From Clostridiales bacterium Firm_11 (lineage in GTDB: Bacteria; Bacillota; Clostridia; Christensenellales; Aristaeellaceae): a stretch of DNA of 64,000 nt. Positions 54,150 through 62,368 of the stretch are shown one piece after another; position 1 is the stretch's first letter; each line of letters starts with the position of its first letter. The notes below the pieces were generated by a model. That model saw only the letters and a program-made list of their open reading frames with translations. It made no database searches and was not told the DNA's origin. The position numbers and the translations under genes were made by a program. The stretch lies in contig LVAQ01000021.1 of NCBI GenBank assembly GCA_001604105.1, positions 1-64,000 on the forward strand. The letters are read 5' to 3'.

Positions 54150-55730
54150 ATGAACGGTTTTCTGACAATACAAGGCCAGCCAACGCTGCTGCTGGGGCTC
54201 CAGACGCAAAACTCCACCACGGGCGACCCGGAGCTGCTCGCCCGCGAAATCGCCGCCGTACGCCTGCTGGGCGGCAATCTGCTGGAAGCGCCCGTCTACT
54301 GGTGCGATATCGAGCCGCAGCAGGATACCTTCCAGTTCGATTCGGTGAAAAACCTGATTGACCGCTGCCGCGAAGCCGGGCTGCACCTGATCCTGCTGTG
54401 GTTCGCCACCAGTAAGAACGGGCATCCCAATTACGCGCCGGAGTACGTAAAGGCGGCCCCGCAAACCTACCATCTGGCACAGGCGCGCAACGGCGCGCAT
54501 GTCGCCTCGCTCTCCCCGCACTGCGAAGCGACGCTCACGCGCGATCAAAACGCCTTCTGCCGCCTGATGGCCTTTCTGGCGGCGTATGACCAGCCTGCCC
54601 AGACGGTCGTCATGGTGCAGGTGGAAAACGAAATGGGTCTTGCTAATACCGATCGGGATTACAGCCCCCAGGCGCAGGCGCAGTATGAAGCGGGCGTGCC
54701 GGATTGCCTGCTGAACATAACGCTGGAGGACATGGGCGTAACGCCGGAGGGTAACAGCTGGAAAAGCCGTTTTGGCCGCCACGCGCACGAGGCGTTCTCC
54801 GCCTGCTACCATGCGCGCTACGTACAGCAGATTGCAAGCGCGGGCAAGGCGATCTACCCCCTGCCGATGATCTACAACGTAATGCTTGGCGAGCAGGGCA
54901 TCGAGGAAGCGGGGGTCAACTACAACAGCGGCGCGGCCGTCGGGCGCGTACTGGACATCTACAAAGCCATCGCGCCCGCCATCGATTTGATCTGCCCGGA
55001 TATGTATGTGCCCGATCGCGAGCGTTACCTGCGCGTGTGCGAGCGCTATACGCGGGCGGATAACCCGCTTTTCATTCCAGAGTCGCCCTCGCTGGGCATC
55101 GCCAACGCCCTGAACATGATGGAAGCCTTCGCCCGCTTCGGCTGCATCGGCATGTGTTACTTTGGCGCCAACTACATGCTGGACAATCGCGGCGCCCTCC
55201 TGCCGGATGCACAGGAGCTGGCCTATAGCATGCGCGCCGTGGCCAACGTCGCGCCGCTGCTGGTTCGCCTTCGCGGCACGGGCAACGTCCACGCGCTGGT
55301 GCAGCAGGCATTCATGGAGAAACAGTACCTGCGTTTGCCGCGTTACCACGTGGAAGCCACGTTTATCAGCGCTTGCGCCGAGCGCCATGGCCTGGGCAGC
55401 CGCATCAACCCCCGCGATCCTGAAAACGACGATATCTTCACCTCCCCCGGCCGCGCCCTGCTGCTCCAGACCGGCGAGGATGAGTTCTACCTTTCCGGCG
55501 CGGGCGTCAAGGTCGATTTTATCAAGCGGCCGGATCCTCTGGAGGAGGACAGCTACCCGCACCTGACGTCGCGCCAGTCCGGCACGCTCAACTTCCTCAG
55601 CGTGGAAGAAGGGCATTTTGACGGGGATCAGTGGGTGGTCGATCGCCAGCGCAACGGCGATGAGAGCAATTTCGCCCTGTTCGTGCACCGCGGGCAAACG
55701 GTGCGCATCCGCCTGAATCCACATCGGTAA
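54150..55730 (+). CDS. GH35-like beta-galactosidase (clan GH-A)
   Basis: A 526-residue cytoplasmic protein. GAAGGGG lies before the ATG at 54150. The TIM barrel carries acid/base E161 (VQVENEMG) and nucleophile E311 (FIPESPS), placed as in GH35/GH42 clan A enzymes; the start LLGLQTQNSTTGDPE and LLGGNLLEAPVYW fit the GH35 N-terminus. The C-terminal part resembles DUF5597, so it may belong to a divergent GH35 branch. It is followed after about 200 bases by the GH29 gene. Confidence 0.8.
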   Translation: MNGFLTIQGQPTLLLGLQTQNSTTGDPELLAREIAAVRLLGGNLLEAPVYWCDIEPQQDTFQFDSVKNLIDRCREAGLHLILLWFATSKNGHPNYAPEYVKAAPQTYHLAQARNGAHVASLSPHCEATLTRDQNAFCRLMAFLAAYDQPAQTVVMVQVENEMGLANTDRDYSPQAQAQYEAGVPDCLLNITLEDMGVTPEGNSWKSRFGRHAHEAFSACYHARYVQQIASAGKAIYPLPMIYNVMLGEQGIEEAGVNYNSGAAVGRVLDIYKAIAPAIDLICPDMYVPDRERYLRVCERYTRADNPLFIPESPSLGIANALNMMEAFARFGCIGMCYFGANYMLDNRGALLPDAQELAYSMRAVANVAPLLVRLRGTGNVHALVQQAFMEKQYLRLPRYHVEATFISACAERHGLGSRINPRDPENDDIFTSPGRALLLQTGEDEFYLSGAGVKVDFIKRPDPLEEDSYPHLTSRQSGTLNFLSVEEGHFDGDQWVVDRQRNGDESNFALFVHRGQTVRIRLNPHR

Positions 55731-55928
55731 AGGGTCGGGGCATGTAAAGCGCACAGGCACATCCATTCGGTGGCGGCGCGGCGGCTTTGCCAAGGCTGTG
55801 CAAGGTGCAATTCCGATGCTCACGCCGCGCGTAAAGGCGCCAGCCGCGCCCCACAGCCTCACACGCTATCAACAGAATCAAGCCGCCGCGCTTCTCAGGG
55901 GAGCGCACACAGGCTGGGAGGAATCAAC

Positions 55929-57401
55929 ATGGATAGGCAGGCATACCTGGATCAAATCGACCGTGTCAATCGGGAGGGGACGTATAAGCCGGATTGGGAT
56001 TCACTGGCGGAGCATCCCATCCCCGTATGGTATGCGGATCAGAAGTTTGGCATCTTCATCCATTGGGGCGTCTACACCGTGCCGCAGTTTGACAACGAAT
56101 GGTACAGCCGCAACATGTACATGCAGGGGTCACGGGCCTTTGCGCACCATGTGCAAACCTATGGCACGCAGGATCAGTTCGGCTACAAGGATTTGATTCC
56201 GCTGTTCACGGCGGAAAAGTTTGACGCCGCACGGTGGGCAAAGCTCTTTCGGCAGGCGGGCGCGCAGTATGTAACGCCGGTCGCCGAGCATCACGATGGG
56301 TTCCAGATGTACCAAAGCGCGCTTTCACACTGGAACGCCTTGGAGATGGGACCGCGCCGTGATGTGCTGGGTGAGCTCAAACAGGCAATCGAGGCGGAGA
56401 ATCTTATGTTCTGCACCTCCAGCCATCGGGCGGAGCATTGGTTCTTCATGGGGCACGGGCGTGATTTTGACAGTGATGTCAAAGAGCCCATGCAGCTGGG
56501 GGATTTCTACTGGCCAGCGCAGCCGGAGGGCGTGCATTATGACCTCTACAGCACGCCAACCCCCACTGAAGCGTTCCTGACGGATTGGCTGCTGCGCTGC
56601 TGCGAGCTGGTGGATCAATACCGCCCCAAAGCGCTCTACTTTGACTGGTGGATACAGCACAGCAGCATAAAGCCCTATTTGAAGCGGCTGGCCGCCTACT
56701 ACTACAACCGCGCGGAAGAATGGGGCACGGGCTGCGTAATCCAGTACAAGTTTGACGCGTTTCCGATGGGCTGCGCCGTGCCGGATATCGAGCGCGGCCA
56801 GCTGGCCGAGGCCAAGCCCTATCTGTGGCAGAGCGACACGTCCACCGCGCGTAACTCCTGGTGCTACACCACAGAGAATGATTATAAGGACACCCGCGAA
56901 ATCCTTTGGGATTTGGTGGACGTAGTCAGCAAAAACGGACGGATGCTGCTCAACATCGGCCCGATGGCCAATGGCGAAATCGCGCCGCAGGATGAGAAAA
57001 TCCTCACGGGAGTGGGGCAGTGGCTGGCGCAAAACGGGGAGGCAATCTACCGCACGCGCCCGTGGCGGCTGTCGCAGGAAGGCCCCACCAAAACGGTGGA
57101 AGGCCACTTTACCGATGGTCAAAGCAAGCATTTCACCAGCAAGGACATCCGCTACACCTGCCGCGGCGCGCATATCTACGCAACGGTGATGCACTGGCCG
57201 GAGGATGGCAGCGTGCACCTGACGGCGCTGGGCGCGGTCGATCAGGCCAAATCCCCGCCGTTCTGCGGCATTGTGCAAGGGGTGGAAGCGCTGGGCTTTG
57301 CGGGCGCGCTTTCCTGGTCAAGGGACGAAGCCGCGCTGCATGTGCAGGCGCCCGCCCTCACAAGCGATTTGCCCGTGGTGCTCAAAATCAACATCGACTA
57401 A
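55929..57401 (+). CDS. GH29 alpha-L-fucosidase
   Basis: A 490-residue enzyme without signal peptide. The ATG at 55929 follows GGGAGG. Typical GH29 motifs are KFGIFIHWGVYTVP, PVAEHHDGF and the nucleophile D239 in LYFDWWI, with NIGPMANGEI closing the barrel. It removes L-fucose from imported or host- and plant-derived oligosaccharides. Together with the GH35-like enzyme it could process fucosylated galactosides such as milk or mucin fragments, which is inference. No importer is encoded beside them. Confidence 0.92.
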   Translation: MDRQAYLDQIDRVNREGTYKPDWDSLAEHPIPVWYADQKFGIFIHWGVYTVPQFDNEWYSRNMYMQGSRAFAHHVQTYGTQDQFGYKDLIPLFTAEKFDAARWAKLFRQAGAQYVTPVAEHHDGFQMYQSALSHWNALEMGPRRDVLGELKQAIEAENLMFCTSSHRAEHWFFMGHGRDFDSDVKEPMQLGDFYWPAQPEGVHYDLYSTPTPTEAFLTDWLLRCCELVDQYRPKALYFDWWIQHSSIKPYLKRLAAYYYNRAEEWGTGCVIQYKFDAFPMGCAVPDIERGQLAEAKPYLWQSDTSTARNSWCYTTENDYKDTREILWDLVDVVSKNGRMLLNIGPMANGEIAPQDEKILTGVGQWLAQNGEAIYRTRPWRLSQEGPTKTVEGHFTDGQSKHFTSKDIRYTCRGAHIYATVMHWPEDGSVHLTALGAVDQAKSPPFCGIVQGVEALGFAGALSWSRDEAALHVQAPALTSDLPVVLKINID

Positions 57402-57430
57402 TGTGGTTTGCCCGGGCGTTTGCCCGTCGC

Positions 57431-57462
57431 ACAGGCCGAGCGTTTGCATGCGTTCGGCCTGT
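57431..57462 (+). terminator. terminator-like hairpin after GH29
   Basis: ACAGGCCGAGCG (57431-57442) pairs with CGTTCGGCCTGT (57451-57462) with one G-T pair; no T-run. It ends the GH35-like/GH29 unit. Confidence 0.6.
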
Positions 57463-57506
57463 TAGCGTCTCTGCGGATAGCCGCGCATACGCCCTTCCTG
57501 CCGCGT

Positions 57507-57549
57507 AAGGTCACGCTGCCGCAGCAAGGTCACGCTGTCGCATCAAGGC
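57507..57549. repeat. short 19-bp tandem repeat
   Basis: AAGGTCACGCTGCCGCAGC at 57507 is repeated at 57526 with two changes and begins again at 57545. It lies between convergent genes. Function unknown. Confidence 0.6.
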
Positions 57550-57791
57550 AATAGAGCACCCGCCCAACACCCTTCCCCATCGGCGCAGGCATCCTACCCG
57601 CCACAAAGGCATAACCCCGTGATACCGATACAGCCACGACATAGCACCAGCGCAGCCCCGCTGCTCCGGCACAGTCGCGCGGTTTCAACCCTTTGCCTAA
57701 CCCTGCGCGGCGCTCCCGTCTGTTTGCCCGCACGCGAACCGCTGCGCCAGTCCGCCGCCCATATTCCCTGTACTCCCAGGTTCGACAATCG

Positions 57792-58640
57792 TCAGCGTGC
57801 CTCCCGATGGCGCTTGATCCACGCGATTGCCATGGCCATCCAGTTGGCGTTATCCGGCATAAGGTGCTCGCTGCCCTGCGCGGTGGTCGCATCGCACAGC
57901 GAAAGCCCGTGCCCGCCCTTTTCATAAACGTGCAGCTCGAAAGGCACGGCAGCTTTTCGCAGCGCCGTAGCAAACAGCAGCGTGTTTTCCACGGGCACCG
58001 CGTCATCTTCAAAGGTATGCCACAGGAACGCGGGCACCGTGCTGCCGCTAACGGCATTTTCCAGCGATAGCGCAACGCAGCGCGCCGCGGGCGCGTCAGC
58101 CCCCAGCAGATTATCACGCGAACCCTGATGGGTGTATGCGCCCATGGTGATGACGGGGTAACACAGCAGCATCCCATCCGGCCGCCAATCCTTGCCTGCG
58201 CCTTGCCCCAGCGCCTGCGCAAACACCGGCGTATCCCACAGGGTGCCCAGCGTTGCGCACAGGTGACCGCCCGCCGAAAAACCCATGATAAAAATCTGAT
58301 CGGGCTGTATGCCAAACGCCTCGGCGTTTTGCCGCACCAGCCGCACGCTGGCGGCCAGCTCCAGCGCGGCGGTCGGGTATCGCGCGGGCGCCACACTGTA
58401 TTCCAGCACAAACGCATGGATGCCCTGCGCCAGTAGCCGCATGGCAATCGGCTCCGCTTCACGGTCAGAGCGCATGCAGTACCCGCCGCCCGGGCAGATG
58501 ATCACAGCGGGGCGTACCCGCAGCGCTGGCATCTCCGGGCTTGCATCCAGCAGCCAGGCGCGCAGCCCGGGCTGTTTGCCATCGCCCGCCGTCTGGCTTT
58601 GGCTCCAGGGGGTATCAAGGGGCAAGTACGCGTAACGCAT
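57792..58640 (-). CDS. alpha/beta hydrolase, acetylesterase (BD-FAE/Aes type)
   Basis: A 282-residue hydrolase. The oxyanion motif is ICPGGGYCMRS, the nucleophile is the Ser of GFSAGGH, the acid is the Asp in FEDDAVPVENT and the base is the His in KGGHGLSL. No signal peptide, so it probably deacetylates imported xylo- or mannooligosaccharides in the cytoplasm. It follows the GH5 gene on the same strand after 280 bases of repeat-rich DNA, so joint transcription is likely but not certain. Confidence 0.88.
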   Translation of the reverse strand: MRYAYLPLDTPWSQSQTAGDGKQPGLRAWLLDASPEMPALRVRPAVIICPGGGYCMRSDREAEPIAMRLLAQGIHAFVLEYSVAPARYPTAALELAASVRLVRQNAEAFGIQPDQIFIMGFSAGGHLCATLGTLWDTPVFAQALGQGAGKDWRPDGMLLCYPVITMGAYTHQGSRDNLLGADAPAARCVALSLENAVSGSTVPAFLWHTFEDDAVPVENTLLFATALRKAAVPFELHVYEKGGHGLSLCDATTAQGSEHLMPDNANWMAMAIAWIKRHREAR

Positions 58641-58695
58641 CGGTCAAACCTCTTTCAATTGATAGATGGAATGGAAGCGGGGTCTTTCGCGGCGA

Positions 58696-58866
58696 ACCGC
58701 CGTTGCCTTTGCCAAGGCGCACACCGCGCAGCCATGCGCGGCGGCTTCCGCCGCGTCGTACCGCCAGTGCGCTTGTCAAGCGCATACCACCGCTTCGCGT
58801 TCGCAGTGCATCCGCGCGCGGCGGCTTCCGACGCGTCGTACCGCCGATGCCTTCGCCAAAACGCAC
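58696..58866. repeat. degenerate GC-rich direct repeats between GH5 and esterase genes
   Basis: A 29-base unit beginning GCGCGGCGGCTTCC at 58737 recurs at 58817 with one change. A second motif, ACCGCCGTTGCCTTTGCCAA, near 58696 recurs in weaker form near 58760 and 58840. No gene is supported in this 280-base gap. Confidence 0.7.
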
Positions 58867-58920
58867 GCCTATACCAAGCATTCACCCGCAGCCGCGTCCG
58901 GCGGTCGGTAATGAATGGGT

Positions 58921-60258
58921 TCAATCCGCAGTGCAACACATGGACTGTGCACATACTTCTGCAAGCAACGCTTCCAATCCTGCGTTGCGCGCGCAACAGT
59001 GCCATTGAAAATCATCCGGCAAGGTTTCCCGCACGGCGGGCGGCAGCGCTTCCAGCGCCTCGGTCAGGATGTGCGTCACATCCGTCTGGGCCACCATGGC
59101 GCGTATCACAAACTGAAACCGTTCCTGTTCCAAGGCTGTAAGCGGGTAGGGGCACAGCTTGCCAATGGCCTCCGCCGCGGCCTGCCCAAGGCGCGCCGCG
59201 CTGTGGTGATCCCAGCGCCCACGCACGTTTCCCACCAGCCGCATCCAGCCGCTATCCGCCGCCGGATACACAAGCCCCATAAACCCCGCGTCCTTATAAC
59301 ACCACAGGCACCAGCCGCTTCCCCGCGCATCCAGCGCTGCTATCGTCATGCGCGTCAGTTCCAGCCCCAGCGAGGTTGGCAGGCAGCTAAGCTCATAGCC
59401 CATTTCCCCGCACAGCAGCGGCCCTTGATAGCCGCCCATGGTGCCCAGAATCGCCGCCAGCGCGCCCTCCAAGGCCTCCTTACGCTGCGCGGCGGGCATG
59501 GCGGCTTCCAGCAGGCGCGCGTCCCACACACCCGGGTAAAAATGGAACGTGTACGCCCACTGCGCATCGTCGAGGGGCGCAACCGCGGAAAAATCCATCG
59601 AAAACCGATCGCCTTCCAGAAAGACGATATGGTTTGCATCATGCCGCCGAATGGCTGCCACCGCATCCCGGTAAAAATCATTGAGCAGCGCCGCGTGCCC
59701 CTGCGGAAGCACAGGCTCGTTAAGCAGATCATACCCCAGCAGCGCGGGGCAATCGCCCAGCAAAACCGCAATTTCACCCAGAATGCGCACAACGCGCCTG
59801 CGCAGGCAGCCAAACGCCCAAAACTGCGGGCTGCCTGTGCGGCACTCGCTGTGCCAATCCGGGTTATGGCCGCCCGGCGTGGTGTGCAAATCGGGCAGGA
59901 AGTAAAGCCCGCTGTCCATGCAGATTTTCGCCAGCCGTGACAGTTGCGCAAAGCCGAACGGGTTGGGTATGTCCTGCTCATCATCCCAGAACAGGTGATG
60001 GTTGATGGGCACGCGGATGAAGTTAATCCCCAGTGAACGGATATAGCGGGCATCCTCCGCCGTGAAAAAATTCCGTGTAAACCGCCGCATAAACCGCGGG
60101 CTGTACTGGTTCAAGCAGGCGCGCAAATCCCCATCCCACCCGGGCACGCCCATCATAAAATGCTCCAGATTCAACCAACTGCCCACGCCCAAACCCTTGA
60201 GCATAATCGGCTGATCGCCCGCCGCAAACTGATTCCCCATAACGCGTATCGGTTCCAT
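58921..60258 (-). CDS. GH5 family glycoside hydrolase (endoglucanase/mannosidase-like)
   Basis: A protein of about 445 residues. GGGGAGG lies ten bases before the ATG at 60258; an in-frame ATG at 60288 overlaps the permease stop codon (TAATG) and is the alternative. The GH5 barrel shows INFIRVPINHHLF, acid/base Glu in DLLNEPV and nucleophile Glu in LLCGEMGYE. No signal peptide, so it acts on imported oligosaccharides, perhaps beta-glucans or mannans; the subfamily cannot be told by eye. It sits directly after the importer genes of the same operon. Confidence 0.88.
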   Translation of the reverse strand: MEPIRVMGNQFAAGDQPIMLKGLGVGSWLNLEHFMMGVPGWDGDLRACLNQYSPRFMRRFTRNFFTAEDARYIRSLGINFIRVPINHHLFWDDEQDIPNPFGFAQLSRLAKICMDSGLYFLPDLHTTPGGHNPDWHSECRTGSPQFWAFGCLRRRVVRILGEIAVLLGDCPALLGYDLLNEPVLPQGHAALLNDFYRDAVAAIRRHDANHIVFLEGDRFSMDFSAVAPLDDAQWAYTFHFYPGVWDARLLEAAMPAAQRKEALEGALAAILGTMGGYQGPLLCGEMGYELSCLPTSLGLELTRMTIAALDARGSGWCLWCYKDAGFMGLVYPAADSGWMRLVGNVRGRWDHHSAARLGQAAAEAIGKLCPYPLTALEQERFQFVIRAMVAQTDVTHILTEALEALPPAVRETLPDDFQWHCCARNAGLEALLAEVCAQSMCCTAD

Positions 60259-60287
60259 GGGCGCTTTGCCTCCCCTGTTTGCAGGCA

Positions 60288-61148
60288 TTATCCTTTGATG
60301 CCGGAGAAGGCCACGCCTTCCACGATGTTCTTCTGCCCAATCGCGTACATCAGGATGACCGGCACAATGGAGCTGACCGCGCCCGCCATAATTGCCCCAT
60401 AATCCGCGCTAAACTGCTGGCGGAAGGACGCCAGCCCGATTTGGATGGTAAAGAGCTTCTCACTGTCCAGATAGATCATGGGTCCCATGTAATCGTTCCA
60501 AATCGTGTTGAAGGTAAGTATCGCAAGGGTGATCAATCCGGTTTTCGTCAGCGGAATGATGATGGTCAGGTATGTGCGCAGCGTCCCGCAGCCGTCGATT
60601 TTTGCCGCCTCGGTCAGGCTGTCCGGTATGGAAAGCATGCTCTGGCGCAGGATGAACACGCCAAAGGCGCTGAATGCCTGCAACAATATAAGCGCCAGAT
60701 GGGTGTTAAACAGCCCCAGATTCTTCACAATGATAAATTGCGGTATCATAATGGCATGCCAGGGAACCATCATGGTAGCCAGATAGATCAAAAACAGCTT
60801 GTCGCGTCCCGGGTAATGCAGTTTGGAAAAAGAGAACGCCGCCAGCGAGCAGGTGACCAGCTGCATCAGCGTAATGATAACCGCCAGCTTTGCGGTGTTA
60901 AAGAAGAACTGCGGAAAAGCGATATCCCGCCATACCTTCTCATAATTGAGCGTGCGGAACACCGCGGGGATCCAGCGCGTCGGCGTTTCAAAAATTTCGG
61001 TGTTTGCCTTAAACGAAGCGCTGAGCATCCACGCGAACGGAACCACCATCAGAAAACCCACCAGCACGCAGAACATAAAAATGAGCACGATGCCGGGGCG
61101 AAGGCGCTTCTTCCTTCTGGGGAGCGTTTGATAAGCAATCATATGCAT
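60288..61148 (-). CDS. CUT1 ABC importer permease, MalG type (locus J)
   Basis: A 286-residue permease. The ATG at 61148 has GGAGG six bases upstream; longer starts overlap the previous gene. Six membrane segments. The EAA loop is LTEAAKIDGCGTLRTYLTI and the C-terminus KNIVEGVAFSGIKG is typical. Confidence 0.92.
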   Translation of the reverse strand: MHMIAYQTLPRRKKRLRPGIVLIFMFCVLVGFLMVVPFAWMLSASFKANTEIFETPTRWIPAVFRTLNYEKVWRDIAFPQFFFNTAKLAVIITLMQLVTCSLAAFSFSKLHYPGRDKLFLIYLATMMVPWHAIMIPQFIIVKNLGLFNTHLALILLQAFSAFGVFILRQSMLSIPDSLTEAAKIDGCGTLRTYLTIIIPLTKTGLITLAILTFNTIWNDYMGPMIYLDSEKLFTIQIGLASFRQQFSADYGAIMAGAVSSIVPVILMYAIGQKNIVEGVAFSGIKG

Positions 61149-61161
61149 GGCTCGCCTCCAA

Positions 61162-62088
61162 TCAGTCATCATTGACCCAGTTTTTCTGGCCGCGCCACTG
61201 GATCAGGGTAATGGTCAGGATGATCAGAAACAGTACATACGCAATCGCCGAAGCGTAGCCCATTTTCCAATTCTTGAACGCTTCCCGGTATATGCGGAAT
61301 ACCAGCACGCTGGTCGCGCGCCCCGGGCCTCCCTCCGTGGTCACGTTGATGATGTCAAACACCTGAAACGAGTATATAAAGCAAAGGATGGTGACCATAA
61401 ATGTGGTGGGCGAGAGCATTGGCCATGTCACGTTCCAAAAAACCTTCCACGCGTTCGCGCCGTCGATGCGCGCCGCTTCATACAGGTTGGGCGATATGTT
61501 TTTCAGCCCGCCCATAAACATGATCATGTAATAGCCGGCCTGTTTCCATACCACCATAATGATGACCGTCGCCATCGCGGTTTTGGTGGAAAAGAACCAC
61601 TGCGGCAGGTTTGCCTCCGCAACCCCCAGGGCGCGCAGCAGATTATTCACCGGCCCGTTGCTGGGCATAAACAGCAGCATCGCCACACAGCCGACCGCCA
61701 CCATGGATGTCAGGTTGGGAAAGAAGAAAATCGTCTTGAAAAAATTGGCGCCCCACATTTTGCGGTTCAACGCCAGCGCAAAAAGCAGCGCCGCCACAAT
61801 GGTAAGCGGCACGCTCGCCAGCGAGTAGACCATGTTGTTGACAAAAGCAGTTTTGAACTGCGTATCACGAAACAGCTTGGCATAATTGCTCAGCCCGATA
61901 AACTCACCGGAGAAGCCATTATAATCCGTAAAGCTCATCACAAAACCCGCGATGATCGGGATGGCCGTAAACACCAGAAACCCCACAAAATTGGGCACAA
62001 GGTACAGATAGCCCGTGATCGCTTCACGCCTGCGTGCCTGGCTGAGCCTGGGTTTCCCACGCACTGTGCGAAGTGTGGCCTTTTGCAT
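61162..62088 (-). CDS. CUT1 ABC importer permease, MalF/UgpA type (locus J)
   Basis: A 308-residue permease with a basic N-terminus of about 25 residues and six membrane segments. The EAA loop is LYEAARIDGANAWKVFWNV. Encoded between the binding protein and the second permease on the minus strand; no ATPase in the operon. Confidence 0.93.
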   Translation of the reverse strand: MQKATLRTVRGKPRLSQARRREAITGYLYLVPNFVGFLVFTAIPIIAGFVMSFTDYNGFSGEFIGLSNYAKLFRDTQFKTAFVNNMVYSLASVPLTIVAALLFALALNRKMWGANFFKTIFFFPNLTSMVAVGCVAMLLFMPSNGPVNNLLRALGVAEANLPQWFFSTKTAMATVIIMVVWKQAGYYMIMFMGGLKNISPNLYEAARIDGANAWKVFWNVTWPMLSPTTFMVTILCFIYSFQVFDIINVTTEGGPGRATSVLVFRIYREAFKNWKMGYASAIAYVLFLIILTITLIQWRGQKNWVNDD

Positions 62089-62321
62089 GAACAGTCCTCC
62101 TGTCGATCATTGGCGCAGGGCGCCCCCTGTGGATGCCGCAGGCAAAGCGCCCTTTACCGCCGGTGGTAAGCGCCGCCGCAAACCATAATGGCGGCGTGGT
62201 TTACGGGCGGCCTGTGCGGCAGGGTGCAACCCCGCAAGCTTGCGCGTTGCGTTTACACAGCCGCAGCATGCCCGTATCGCCTTCGGCGCGGCAGGCGCGC
62301 GGCTGCCTTCCTATCCATAGA

Positions 62322-62349
62322 GGCGGACGCCCCTTGCGGAGCGTCCGCC
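62322..62349 (-). terminator. stem-loop after the locus J binding-protein gene
   Basis: GGCGGACGC (62322-62330) pairs perfectly with GCGTCCGCC (62341-62349). It lies 20 bases after the binding-protein stop codon in the 280-base gap before the permease gene. No T-run. Confidence 0.6.
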
Positions 62350-62368
62350 CTGTAGCCGCCGTGCGGGG

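Noticed and set aside
54072-55862. 596-codon open frame on the minus strand
   Set aside because: It is antisense to the GH35-like gene, which has clear catalytic motifs. High GC in third positions keeps the opposite strand open; the protein has no family features.
61147-62169. 340-codon plus-strand open frame
   Set aside because: Antisense to a permease with a clear EAA loop; His/Arg/Lys-rich shadow.
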